Source: Pontibacter amylolyticus (GTDB lineage: Bacteria; Bacteroidota; Bacteroidia; Cytophagales; Hymenobacteraceae). From it: a DNA stretch of 64,000 nt. Of this stretch, positions 7,595-15,800 are shown piece by piece. The DNA lies in assembly GCF_014638845.1 (NCBI RefSeq), contig NZ_BMFP01000004.1, positions 186,001 through 250,000 of the forward strand. The letters are read 5' to 3'. The notes under the pieces are model-generated. The model searched no databases. It was given only the letters and a program-made list of their open reading frames with translations, and had not been told where the DNA came from. Position numbers and translations under genes: made by a program. The number at the start of each line of letters is the position of its first letter. Position 1 is the stretch's first letter.

Positions 7595-9215
7595 CTGTCG
7601 GAGGTGATTTTGGTTGGTTTGGTTTCGGGCCTCGGTTTGGTCTGCGTGACCGCTGACGTTTCGGCTGCTGCGGGGCACCTTCGCCCTGCGGTTGCTGGCC
7701 TTCCGGTCTGCCTTCACCACGCGGCTGTCTGGGGGCGCCACCTTCCCGTGCCGGTCTTGGCTCGCGGGTCTGCCTGTCGTCTGCTCTTGGCGGTCTGTCC
7801 TCCCTGTTTTCCCGTCCTTCGCGGTTGCCGCGGTTGCGTGGCGGACGCTGCTTTTTAGGACGCTGGCCCTGTTCGGCAGGCGCTCCATCCGTTCCCGTTG
7901 CAGGCAGTTCCGCTTTCGCCTGTTGCTGCTGGTCAACGGGTTTTGCCTCGCGCGGACCCCTGTCACGACCACGGCCATCACGCTGTCCTCTGCCTTCACG
8001 TGGTCCTCTATCTTCACGCGGGGCGCGTGGTTCGCGGGTTTCTGTGTCCTGCACGCCACTTCCGGACAAGCCTTCTACCTTATCGCCAGCCGACTTTTTC
8101 TTCTTTTTCTTCTTTTTCTTGTTCTTGAACTTGTCGTCGAGGCGCTCCAAACTGCCCTCTACCTGAGCTACAAATTCGTTCTGCCTGGATTCTTGTACAG
8201 GCTCCTCCACCAGCGTTTCAGGTACAACGCCCTGGCTGTTCATTTTGAGGATCTCGTGCACACGCTCCACCGGAACAGGGTACCAGTTGTTGTCGCCGCG
8301 GTAGCCGAACCACATCATCTTTTTGAAGATGTCGGTTTTCTGCAGCATGGCATCACCCTGCTTGGTCTGCAACGGACGCGACACAGTAGGGATGTCCTTG
8401 AGCGCCTCCATGTAGGTTTCGAGCTCGTAATTGAGGCAGCACTTCAGGCGCCCGCACTGGCCCGACAGTTTGCTCGGGTTGAGCGACAGGTTCTGGTAAC
8501 GCGCCGCCGTAGTCGATACACTCTTGAAATCGGTGAGCCAGGTAGAGCAGCACAGTTCGCGTCCGCAGGAGCCGATGCCACCTAAGCGGCCGGCCTCGTG
8601 ACGCAGGCTGATCTGGCGCATCTCGATGCGTACCTTAAACTCCTCGGCCAGCTTTTTGATCAGGTCACGGAAATCGACACGGTCGTCGGCAGAGTAGTAG
8701 AACGTTGCTTTGGAGCGGTCGGCCTGGAACTCCACATCTGATAGTTTCATCTTGAGGCCAGTCTGCTGGATGATCTCGCGGGAGCGGTACATGGTAGTCG
8801 CTTCCTGCTCCTGCACCTCGCGCAGCTTTTCCAGATCGCGCTCGTTGGCGATGCGGTAGATGGTGCGGATCTCCTCGTTGTTGTCCACCTTTTTCTTAAG
8901 CATCTGCAGGCGCACGAGTTCACCTTTCAGCGATACGGTGCCGATGTGATGCCCATTGGGTACGTCTACTACCACCGGATCGCCGGTGGTCAGGTCGAGT
9001 CTGTTTATGTTGCGGAAGAAATCCTTACGTCCTCCCTTGAATCTTACTTCTACAATGTCGAACTCCTCAAACGCGGTTGGAATCTCCATATCGCTGAGCC
9101 AGTCGAACACATTTAAACGATTGCAGCCTCCTGTGCTACAACCGCCGTTGCTTTTGCAGCCGCCTGGCTTTTCGCCGGTGCTGCATCCGCCACTAGAACA
9201 TGAACTACATCCCAC
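7587..9215 (-). CDS. ricT: RicT/YaaT-type PSP1 domain protein with long basic C-terminal tail
   Basis: A 542-residue protein. Residues 1-33 hold nine cysteines in GCSSCSSGGCS-like spacing, then a PSP1 domain (about 90-300) with GRLGGIGSCGRELCC and SGQCGRLKCCLNYE, the cysteine signature of RicT. In Bacillus the RicT-RicA-RicF complex binds Fe-S clusters and supports RNase Y-dependent RNA maturation. After about residue 365 the chain becomes disordered: a lysine run, then Arg/Gly/Pro/Gln-rich repeats such as GPREGRGQRDGRG, resembling RGG-type RNA-binding tails. The lysines are written mostly as AAG, which avoids a long homopolymer. It is transcribed ahead of gldH. Confidence 0.9.
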   Translation of the reverse strand: MGCSSCSSGGCSTGEKPGGCKSNGGCSTGGCNRLNVFDWLSDMEIPTAFEEFDIVEVRFKGGRKDFFRNINRLDLTTGDPVVVDVPNGHHIGTVSLKGELVRLQMLKKKVDNNEEIRTIYRIANERDLEKLREVQEQEATTMYRSREIIQQTGLKMKLSDVEFQADRSKATFYYSADDRVDFRDLIKKLAEEFKVRIEMRQISLRHEAGRLGGIGSCGRELCCSTWLTDFKSVSTTAARYQNLSLNPSKLSGQCGRLKCCLNYELETYMEALKDIPTVSRPLQTKQGDAMLQKTDIFKKMMWFGYRGDNNWYPVPVERVHEILKMNSQGVVPETLVEEPVQESRQNEFVAQVEGSLERLDDKFKNKKKKKKKKKSAGDKVEGLSGSGVQDTETREPRAPREDRGPREGRGQRDGRGRDRGPREAKPVDQQQQAKAELPATGTDGAPAEQGQRPKKQRPPRNRGNREGRENREDRPPRADDRQTREPRPAREGGAPRQPRGEGRPEGQQPQGEGAPQQPKRQRSRRPNRGPKPNQPKSPPTDA

Positions 9216-9271
9216 TTTTTATATCTCCTATATAGCCGTGAGGCTTCTTGTTTTCTTATTGTCTGAATTAA

Positions 9272-9279
9272 CAAATATA
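9272..9279 (-). promoter_or_regulatory. Possible -7 element for ricT
   Basis: On the minus strand the sequence reads TATATTTG, a perfect TAnnTTTG box, about 57 bases before the ricT start. No good -33 TTTG is found at the expected distance, so this is tentative. Confidence 0.35.
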
Positions 9280-9451
9280 CTACTTTTTTGAGCTTTTGCT
9301 CATCATGACAGCATTTGTACCTGCGGTCTTTAACAGACCGGGGCATAAATTAGTGCTTTTACGGGAGTTTATATAGCATGGGATATGGTGATTTCTGAAA
9401 ATGCATTCTGATAGGTATGGCTGTGAATGGATTATCACCTAATTTTAGAGG

Positions 9452-10867
9452 ATGCTTCGAAAACTCCTGTCACACGCTGCGATCTACGGCCTGTCTGCAC
9501 AGATCCCCCGCCTGGCGGGTGTGCTGGCCCTGCCACTGATCACGCAGCACCTGACCCCGGTTGATTATGGGGTGGCAGGGGTCGTGACAGCCTATTATAG
9601 TGCCCTGATCATGCTGCAGTCGCTGGGATTTACGGTGGTGATGGAAAACAGCTTTGCGCGGCACCCCAACCGTTTCCAATGGATCTGGCGTCAGCTTTAT
9701 GGTTTTCTGACCAGTTGGTCGGTGCTTTATGGGCTTGCCTCGATGGGGATTATCTATTTAGCCATACCTGCCGATGCGCATGATAACCGGTCTCTCATCG
9801 CGCTGCTTGTCGGGATTCCCATGGTCTTTTTTGTGGTTACTGATCTGTTTGGGGGGATGTTTTGCCTGCACACCCAGCGGCCGCTCCCCATTGCACTGCG
9901 ATCCTTCCTGATGGGGGGCGTGAACGTCATCCTGACCATCTACTTTATCGCAGAACTCCAAATGGGGTATATGGGCTGGTTCTATGCCAGCACCATTTCG
10001 ACGGCAGCAGGCTTTGTGGTGAGTTTCTTCATTATTGCCAGGCAAAAACTCTGGCCTATCTTTCATTTTAAATGGCACCGCATCCGGCACAGTCTCAAAG
10101 TTTCACTACCAGCAGTACCGCACGGGTTTTCTTTCTTTATGCTCGACACTTCGGATCGTTTGGTATTGGATGTGCTGGGCACCCCTGTCGGGCGGATAGG
10201 ACTTTACAACGTGGCATCGAATTTCGGGATTTATTTCGCGTCGGCCAGCTTTGCCGTGGTGCAGGCGGCAACACCGCTTTACATGAAGCTTTATGCGCAG
10301 ACGAAAAGCATAGAAGCCGCGCTCCAGGCCCGCTACATGACCTATACCTTGCAGCTGCTCTTTTTCATCGGCACATTTATCGGGAGCCTCTGGATGAAGG
10401 AAATTTTCGACTTCCTGATCCGCAACGAGGAATTGCAACAGGCTTATCCGCTGGCCATCGTCATTCTGATGGGGTATAACTTCCGGCCCATGTACATGGC
10501 CGTCATCAACCTGCTCACCTTCCACGAGAAAACAAACAAACTCTGGCGCATTTCCACCGTGGCAGGTATAGGCAACATCGTGCTCAACCTGATACTAGTG
10601 CCGCTTTTTGGTTTTCAGATGGCAGCCTACACCACCTTTGCCGCACTCATGTACATGGGTTACGCGGGCTTTTTCCTGAAAGTATACAAAGAGCTGACCC
10701 TGGTGCGCTACCATGCCATTTGGTGGCTGCTGGCGACGATTGCCTTGCTAGTGTTGGCTTACCAGTTGCGGGAAGTGGCGGTGTGGCAAAAAGCTTTGAT
10801 TACACTCTTGAGTTTGAGTGTAGGGATGATGGCTTTTTGGAAATACAGGAGCAGGGTACAGGTCTAG
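9452..10867 (+). CDS. Polysaccharide/oligosaccharide flippase (MOP superfamily, Wzx-like)
   Basis: A 471-residue integral membrane protein with about 12-14 hydrophobic helices over its whole length. The N-terminus (SAQIPRLAGVLALPLITQHLTPVDYGVAGVV, split here as its first helix) is the hallmark of polysaccharide biosynthesis/MATE-like flippases, which move lipid-linked sugars across the inner membrane. FSFFMLDTSDRLVLD and GRIGLYNVASNFG are typical mid-protein segments. No glycosyltransferase genes flank it, so its glycan is unknown. It converges on the alcohol dehydrogenase gene with a shared terminator between them. Confidence 0.9.
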   Translation: MLRKLLSHAAIYGLSAQIPRLAGVLALPLITQHLTPVDYGVAGVVTAYYSALIMLQSLGFTVVMENSFARHPNRFQWIWRQLYGFLTSWSVLYGLASMGIIYLAIPADAHDNRSLIALLVGIPMVFFVVTDLFGGMFCLHTQRPLPIALRSFLMGGVNVILTIYFIAELQMGYMGWFYASTISTAAGFVVSFFIIARQKLWPIFHFKWHRIRHSLKVSLPAVPHGFSFFMLDTSDRLVLDVLGTPVGRIGLYNVASNFGIYFASASFAVVQAATPLYMKLYAQTKSIEAALQARYMTYTLQLLFFIGTFIGSLWMKEIFDFLIRNEELQQAYPLAIVILMGYNFRPMYMAVINLLTFHEKTNKLWRISTVAGIGNIVLNLILVPLFGFQMAAYTTFAALMYMGYAGFFLKVYKELTLVRYHAIWWLLATIALLVLAYQLREVAVWQKALITLLSLSVGMMAFWKYRSRVQV

Positions 10868-10888
10868 GAAGGCTGTAGCTTCCAAAGC

Positions 10889-10930
10889 AAAAAACCAGCA
10901 GCAAGGTATAAGCCTGCTGCTGGTTTCTTT
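10889..10930. terminator. Bidirectional terminator
   Basis: AAACCAGCAGCA (10892-10903) pairs with TGCTGCTGGTTT (10915-10926), with A-rich left and T-rich right flanks, between two convergent genes. Confidence 0.88.
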
Positions 10931-10946
10931 CTAAGTGGTCTCCAGA

Positions 10947-12110
10947 TTATGGCTTCAGTACTACCTTCAGGCAGTTGTCTTCTTTTTTGTTGAAGATGTC
11001 GTACATGCGCGAAGCTTCCGCCAGCGGCACGGTGTGGGTAATGATATCATCGAGTTTCACTTTGCCCTCCTGCACCAGCGATATGAGGTGATCGATGTAG
11101 CGGTGCACCCAAGCCTGGCCACCCCGCAAGGTTAAACCCTTGTCAAACCACTTGTAGAGCGGGAAGTTGTTGTAAGGCGAGCCGTAAACCCCAACCACTG
11201 ACACAGTGCCTGCGCGGCGCACAGAATCCATGCACTTTTCGAGTACTTTCATCGTGCCTTTCTCCATCTGCACGACGTTCATGGCTTTTTCCAGCACGTT
11301 GCGGTCGGCCTCCATACCTACGGCATCCACGCACACATCAGCGCCGTAGCCGCCGGTCATATCGCGGATCACCTGCACGGCGTCTACTTCAGCGTAGTTG
11401 ATGACTTCTGCATTGGCTGATTTGCGTGCCATCTCCAGACGGTAGGGCTGAATGTCTATACCTATTACCCGCTTGGCCCCCTGCAGCCAGGCCGATTTCA
11501 TGGCCATGATGCCAACCGGGCCGCAGCCCCACACGGCCACTGTCTCACCGCCCTTTAGTTGCGCCCAGTCAATGGCGGCCCAGCCGGTAGGGAAGATATC
11601 GGTCAGGAAAAGCACCTGCTCGTCTGTCAGGCTGTCCTGTACTTTGCGGGGACCATAGTCGGCGTAGGGCACGCGCACATACTCTGCCTGTCCGCCGTTG
11701 TAACCGCCGTAGATATCGGTATAGCCAAACAGGGCTGCCCCGACGCCTTTCATCATCGGGACTTCTCCTTCAGGACCATAGTTTTCCGGGTTGGAGTTTT
11801 CGCAGTGCGTGGGCAGCTGCATGTTGCAGAAGTGGCAGGTACCGCAGGAAATAGGGAAGGGCACGACTACACGGTCACCTTTCTTCAGGTTTTTCACGCC
11901 TGTTCCCACTTCCTCGACAATGCCCATGAACTCATGGCCCATCACCATATCGCGGGCCTGGGGCACCATGCCGTTGTAGATGTGCAGGTCGGAGCCGCAA
12001 ATGGCCGTGGAGGTAACCCGAAGGATACAGTCGCGCGCGTCCTCTATTCTGGGGTCATCAATGGTCTCAACCTGGATATCTTTCATTTTGTGGAATACTG
12101 CTGCTTTCAT
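10947..12110 (-). CDS. Zinc-dependent alcohol dehydrogenase, formaldehyde dehydrogenase-like
   Basis: A 387-residue medium-chain dehydrogenase. Catalytic zinc ligands are seen in ICGSDLH (Cys38) and GHE (His59, Glu60). Structural zinc cysteines are Cys89, 92, 95 and 103 (SCGTCHFCNMQLPTHC). The NAD-binding GCGPVGIMA follows. The length above 380 and GYTDIYGGYNGGQAEYVRVPYAD place it with glutathione-independent formaldehyde dehydrogenase-like or threonine-dehydrogenase-like proteins common in soil bacteria; actual substrate unknown. Transcribed alone. Confidence 0.9.
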   Translation of the reverse strand: MKAAVFHKMKDIQVETIDDPRIEDARDCILRVTSTAICGSDLHIYNGMVPQARDMVMGHEFMGIVEEVGTGVKNLKKGDRVVVPFPISCGTCHFCNMQLPTHCENSNPENYGPEGEVPMMKGVGAALFGYTDIYGGYNGGQAEYVRVPYADYGPRKVQDSLTDEQVLFLTDIFPTGWAAIDWAQLKGGETVAVWGCGPVGIMAMKSAWLQGAKRVIGIDIQPYRLEMARKSANAEVINYAEVDAVQVIRDMTGGYGADVCVDAVGMEADRNVLEKAMNVVQMEKGTMKVLEKCMDSVRRAGTVSVVGVYGSPYNNFPLYKWFDKGLTLRGGQAWVHRYIDHLISLVQEGKVKLDDIITHTVPLAEASRMYDIFNKKEDNCLKVVLKP

Positions 12111-12266
12111 AGTTTATTTTTTAGGTTTTCGTATTAGCTTCTGTAAGCTTTTGTATTTTACAGTACTTCAGTTTAACGGTAAGCAGTGAAGGCGGGTTAT
12201 TGCGAAAGGCGTGTCGGTCAGGCTGTTGCTGTTGTAACCGGTACTTATACCTTAAAACTAAACTGC

Positions 12267-13145
12267 ATGCAAACGCAAGCTTCCTATACTTTCTCGTTTT
12301 TGCGCGAGCACGATATTCCCGCGCTGTACGATACCTTCGTGGCCGCCTTTGCCGACTACGTCATCCCCATCAAGGTAAGCAGGGAGGAGTTTGCCATGAA
12401 GTTCAAGCGGGAAGGAGTAGAGCCCACCTTTTGTGCGGGCGCTTTCTACGGCGGGCAATTGGTGGGCTTTATCCTCACGGGACTGGGGGAGTGGCAGGGT
12501 ATACCTACCGCTTACAACGCGGGCACGGGTGTGCTGCCTGAGCACCGGGGAAACCAACTTACCAAGCGGCTCTACGAATTTCTACTACCCAAACTGCGCG
12601 AAAGTGGTGTAGAGCAATGTTTGTTGGAGGTGATTAAAGGCAATGCGGCCGCCTATAAGGTATACCGCTCCATCGGGTTTGGGGTAGTCCGTACACTGGA
12701 CTGCTATCGAAGCCCGGTTGGGGAGTTACTGCTCTCAGGCGAAGAGCCAGAGCCTACAGTGGATATCAGGCAGGCAGTTAAGCCCGATTGGAAAGCCTAT
12801 GCTGGTTTCTGCGATATAAGCCCAAGTTGGCAAAACACCAAAGAGGCTTTTTGCAGAAATCCCGATCAGAAATTGGTGCTGGAGGCTTATGCAGAAGAAC
12901 AACTGGTGGGCTACGTTGCTTTTTTTCCACGCACGGGAGCAATTGCCCAGTTATCCGTGCAGCAGGATAATCGCAACCAGGGGATAGCCAAGGCACTGCT
13001 GAAAGAAGCCATAAAACATACGCAGGCACCTGCTCTGCTGCTGCTCAACATAGACCAGACAAGTACCACGCTGGCGAATTTTTTAGAGCGGATCCATCTC
13101 AAACGCTTTCTCACGCAGCATGAAATGCTCCTGCGCCTGCAATGA
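12267..13145 (+). CDS. Tandem GNAT-fold N-acetyltransferase
   Basis: A 292-residue protein with two GNAT acetyltransferase domains. The first (about 1-165) has the acetyl-CoA loop VLPEHRGNQLTKRLYEFLLP and EVIKGNAAAYKVYRSIGF; the second (about 180-290) has QDNRNQGIAKALLKEAI. The frame is open 27 codons further upstream, but MQTQASYTF at 12267 begins where the fold begins. Substrate unknown. Its stop is 4 bases into the upstream extension of the next gene, so the pair is probably co-transcribed. Confidence 0.85.
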   Translation: MQTQASYTFSFLREHDIPALYDTFVAAFADYVIPIKVSREEFAMKFKREGVEPTFCAGAFYGGQLVGFILTGLGEWQGIPTAYNAGTGVLPEHRGNQLTKRLYEFLLPKLRESGVEQCLLEVIKGNAAAYKVYRSIGFGVVRTLDCYRSPVGELLLSGEEPEPTVDIRQAVKPDWKAYAGFCDISPSWQNTKEAFCRNPDQKLVLEAYAEEQLVGYVAFFPRTGAIAQLSVQQDNRNQGIAKALLKEAIKHTQAPALLLLNIDQTSTTLANFLERIHLKRFLTQHEMLLRLQ

Positions 13146-13228
13146 GTATGGCGGTCCTCTTTAATCTGCCTAATTTGCAGCCTGTTTTTTTATCACCGGA
13201 GCTTCAAGGCTCTTCAAAACCTAATCAT

Positions 13229-13558
13229 ATGAGTACTGCGTGGTTTTACCTGATTCTGGCAGGTATATGCGAAATAGGATGGGCCTTTGGTCTGAAGTAC
13301 AGCGAGGGCTTTTCGAAACCTTTGATCAGCATCGTAACCGTCATCGTGATGATCCTGAGCTTTATCCTGCTGGCGCAGGCCATGAAGACATTGCCGCTCG
13401 GCACCGCCTATGCTATCTGGACAGGTATAGGAGCCGCGGGCACCGCCATTCTGGGCATGGTTTTCCTCAACGAGCCCAAAGACCTGATGCGAATCCTGTG
13501 CCTGCTGATGATCGTGGCCGGTGTGGTGGGGCTGAAATACTTTGCCGAAAGCAATTAG
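13229..13558 (+). CDS. gdx: Small multidrug resistance protein, guanidinium exporter Gdx/SugE type
   Basis: A 109-residue membrane protein with four hydrophobic helices. ICEIGWAFGLKYSEGF carries the conserved first-helix glutamate (Glu15) and the WAFGLKYS signature of the Gdx/SugE branch rather than EmrE; MKTLPLGTAYAIWTGIGA follows, also diagnostic. Gdx exporters remove guanidinium ions by proton exchange as antiparallel dimers. Two earlier ATGs exist in frame, but the preceding 29 codons do not resemble the family. I see no guanidine riboswitch core upstream. Its stop overlaps the stop of the convergent gene by 3 to 4 bases. Confidence 0.88.
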   Translation: MSTAWFYLILAGICEIGWAFGLKYSEGFSKPLISIVTVIVMILSFILLAQAMKTLPLGTAYAIWTGIGAAGTAILGMVFLNEPKDLMRILCLLMIVAGVVGLKYFAESN

Positions 13559-14421
13559 CGGCTGAGGAGGTACACATCGGCCTGCTCTTTGGAGAACAGG
13601 TATAGCGTGTTGTTGCTGATCAGGGCGGAGAGGTAGTTTTTGTCGGCCGGAAGGGACAGGGTGCGCTCTTGCAGCTTGTACAGATCAAAAAAGTGCAGCG
13701 CGTTGTCTTTCAGAAAGTATAGCTCGTTGCCCTTGAAAGAAATATAAGACACACCCGTAAAGGGCAGCTTCTTTTTGTAGTTACCCAGGTTGTCGAACAC
13801 ATAGATACCGCTATTGTAATCGAGCAAGTAGACCATGTTCTGGTACTCCCGGATAAAGCGCACATCAAAACGGGCTTTGTCCAGAATAAGGTTGAGCGGG
13901 GTTTCGATGATGGGTTTCTGGTATCGCAGGTCCAGTTTGCTAAGCGTAAAGTCCGACTCGTTGAAGAGCCAGAAGCTATCGTCGGAGGTGAGGGTGGCTG
14001 CCTGCACGTTGCCCATGTATCCCAGGTCCGTCAGGCGGGTGTTGGCAATGGGGCGCAAAAAGCGGTCGAGCAGGGTGAGCTCCTGTCGGTCTTCGTAAAA
14101 GAGAAAGACCTTCATCGGGTTCCAGGCTTCGACAGCCGTAATACGACCACGGCTGGGCGGCGAAAAAGTGTTAACCGGTCTGCCCAGTGTGTCGAGTACG
14201 AACAGGTTTTGGCCTGTGTCCATCAGGTATACGCTGCCGTTTCGGGCAACGGAAACCGTGGCAGGAGAGGAGATGGCAAAGCTATGGCTAAAGGTGAGCG
14301 TAACCGATGAGTCAGGCTGCTGGGCAAATGCAGGTATAGCCAGCATGGCCAGCAGCAGGTATAGCGCTGCGCCCAGGTATAGCCTACTGTTCAAAATACG
14401 CGAGTTTAAGGTCCTTGCCAT
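13555..14421 (-). CDS. Secreted beta-propeller-like protein of unknown function
   Basis: A 288-residue protein with an N-terminal signal peptide (YLGAALYLLLAMLAIPAFA, cleavage near AFA-QQ). The rest is made of strand repeats of the form NLFVLDTLGRPV, LTLLDRFLRPI, GIYVFDNLGNYKKK and ALHFFDLYKLQ, which suggests a six- or seven-bladed propeller in the periplasm. No catalytic motif. The start overlaps the end of the lpxH-like gene by 38 bases, so it is the last gene of the rsfS-ftsH-LUD-lpxH run. Function not assignable. Confidence 0.7.
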   Translation of the reverse strand: MARTLNSRILNSRLYLGAALYLLLAMLAIPAFAQQPDSSVTLTFSHSFAISSPATVSVARNGSVYLMDTGQNLFVLDTLGRPVNTFSPPSRGRITAVEAWNPMKVFLFYEDRQELTLLDRFLRPIANTRLTDLGYMGNVQAATLTSDDSFWLFNESDFTLSKLDLRYQKPIIETPLNLILDKARFDVRFIREYQNMVYLLDYNSGIYVFDNLGNYKKKLPFTGVSYISFKGNELYFLKDNALHFFDLYKLQERTLSLPADKNYLSALISNNTLYLFSKEQADVYLLSR

Positions 14422-15154
14422 CGTATACGCCGTAAGAGCAAAAATTGACCCACTCTCCCAGGTTCACATACCTGCTGTCCCCGTTAATCGGCATGTCGAG
14501 GGGCAGGTGGCGGTGACCGAATACATAGAAATCGTGGTGCTGCTCGCTTTCCACTTCTTTGCAGTACTGCACCAGCCATTCCTCCTCCCCAAAAAACTTT
14601 TCGTCTTCCTTGGTGTTGCTGATGCGGCTTCTGCGCGACCACCTGTTGGCGATGCCTATACCTGCGTTGGGGTGCAGCCAGCCAAACATCCACTGACAGG
14701 CTTTGTTATTGAACACCTTCTTGAGCACTTTGTAGGTATGGTCGCCCGGGCCCAGACCGTCGCCGTGCCCGATGTAGAATTTGTAGCCACCAAATTTGGT
14801 GGAAATAGGTTCCCGGATAATGGGGATATTGAGCTCTTCCGGAAAGTAGTCGAACATCCACATGTCGTGGTTTCCCGTGAAAAAAAGCACCGGTATACCT
14901 GCATCGGTCAGTTCGGCCAGTTTACCCTGCAGCCTTATAAAACCCTTGGGTATAGCGTGGCGGTACTCAAACCAGAAATCGAATATGTCGCCCAGCAGCA
15001 GGATGGCCGCCGCGTCGTGCTTTACGGAGTCGAGCCAGCGCACGATCTTTTTCTCGCGGGCGCGGCTCTGCTCGGCGTCGGGTACACCCAGGTGAAAGTC
15101 AGAGGCAAAATACACTTTCTGGCCGGGGGCCAGCTGGTCAATGTGGAAGGTCAT
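14384..15154 (-). CDS. UDP-2,3-diacylglucosamine hydrolase-like metallophosphoesterase (LpxH type)
   Basis: A 256-residue calcineurin-like phosphoesterase. Metal-binding motifs in order: FASDFHLG (DxH), LLGDIFDFW (GDxxD), FTGNHDMW (GNHD), and late GHGDG and FGHRH. The FDFWFEY and HDMWMFDYF signatures are those of LpxH, which cuts UDP-2,3-diacyl-GlcN to lipid X in lipid A synthesis at the inner membrane face. Bacteroidota carry several paralogues, so the exact substrate is probable rather than certain. It overlaps the LUD gene upstream by 17 bases and the propeller gene downstream by 38. Confidence 0.85.
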   Translation of the reverse strand: MTFHIDQLAPGQKVYFASDFHLGVPDAEQSRAREKKIVRWLDSVKHDAAAILLLGDIFDFWFEYRHAIPKGFIRLQGKLAELTDAGIPVLFFTGNHDMWMFDYFPEELNIPIIREPISTKFGGYKFYIGHGDGLGPGDHTYKVLKKVFNNKACQWMFGWLHPNAGIGIANRWSRRSRISNTKEDEKFFGEEEWLVQYCKEVESEQHHDFYVFGHRHLPLDMPINGDSRYVNLGEWVNFCSYGVYDGKDLKLAYFEQ

Positions 15155-15788
15155 CTATCAGGAAAAGTACGAGCTGTTTTGGGCCGTGAGCGCCCATTAC
15201 CAATGTTTTTTCGATATCGGCCGTGCGGCTCGGGCCACTCACCAGCGATACCATGGAAGGGAAATTCTCCTTATACTTGTTGCGCACCCGCTGCAGGCCG
15301 TCTTTGATGTCGGGCACCAGTTGGCTGGCTTTGGCTACGACCATGTGCGTTTCCGGGTAAATGCTCAAGCGTCGGCCACCGGCATTGCCTGAACTCACCA
15401 GAATGCTGCCGGTGCGTGTCACGAGGGCTTCGCAGGTAGTGAGGCTGGCCTGCGCTTTTTGGATAAAGTCCTCTTCTGCGGAGGTGAAATCTATACCTGC
15501 CTGGTAGAGGATGTTCTGCAGGTTAGGCTCCCAAACGTGCAGGAACTCGATCTGCTGCTCTCTCTTTAAATTGAAAAGCTGGTCGAAAAAGTCCTCTTCG
15601 TCTTCGCAGTATACAAAAAGACCGCTGTTGGCGATAAAAGCCTGCGCGAAGGCAATGGATTGATCTTCAGACAAGGGCAAGTGCAGCGGCGAGCTGAAGT
15701 CAGGGGTGGGAGGCAGAAAAGGCGCTGACTTAGCCAGCGCCTCTCTTACTCTTCTTAATACAATTTCTTTCGATTTTGCTTCGTACAT
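15138..15788 (-). CDS. LUD domain protein (LutC/YkgG family)
   Basis: A 216-residue protein of the LutC/YkgG family. The C-terminal half holds the conserved TRTGSILVSSGNAGGRRLSIYPETHMVVA and the final VSGPSRTADIEKTLVMGAHGPK. In Bacillus LutC works with LutAB in lactate oxidation, but here no lutA or lutB is nearby; Bacteroidota often carry a lone copy beside ftsH, where the role is unknown. The start lies 12 bases after the ftsH stop and the stop overlaps the lpxH-like start. Confidence 0.85.
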   Translation of the reverse strand: MYEAKSKEIVLRRVREALAKSAPFLPPTPDFSSPLHLPLSEDQSIAFAQAFIANSGLFVYCEDEEDFFDQLFNLKREQQIEFLHVWEPNLQNILYQAGIDFTSAEEDFIQKAQASLTTCEALVTRTGSILVSSGNAGGRRLSIYPETHMVVAKASQLVPDIKDGLQRVRNKYKENFPSMVSLVSGPSRTADIEKTLVMGAHGPKQLVLFLIDDLPH

Positions 15789-15800
15789 GCTCGGAGTTTA

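Noticed and set aside
7595..8059. Upstream extension of gldH
   Set aside because: It lies within ricT in another frame and is Arg-rich shadow; the lipoprotein signal starts at 7594.
13146..13228. Guanidine riboswitch before the Gdx gene
   Set aside because: No conserved core or strong paired structure is visible in the 83 bases before the start.
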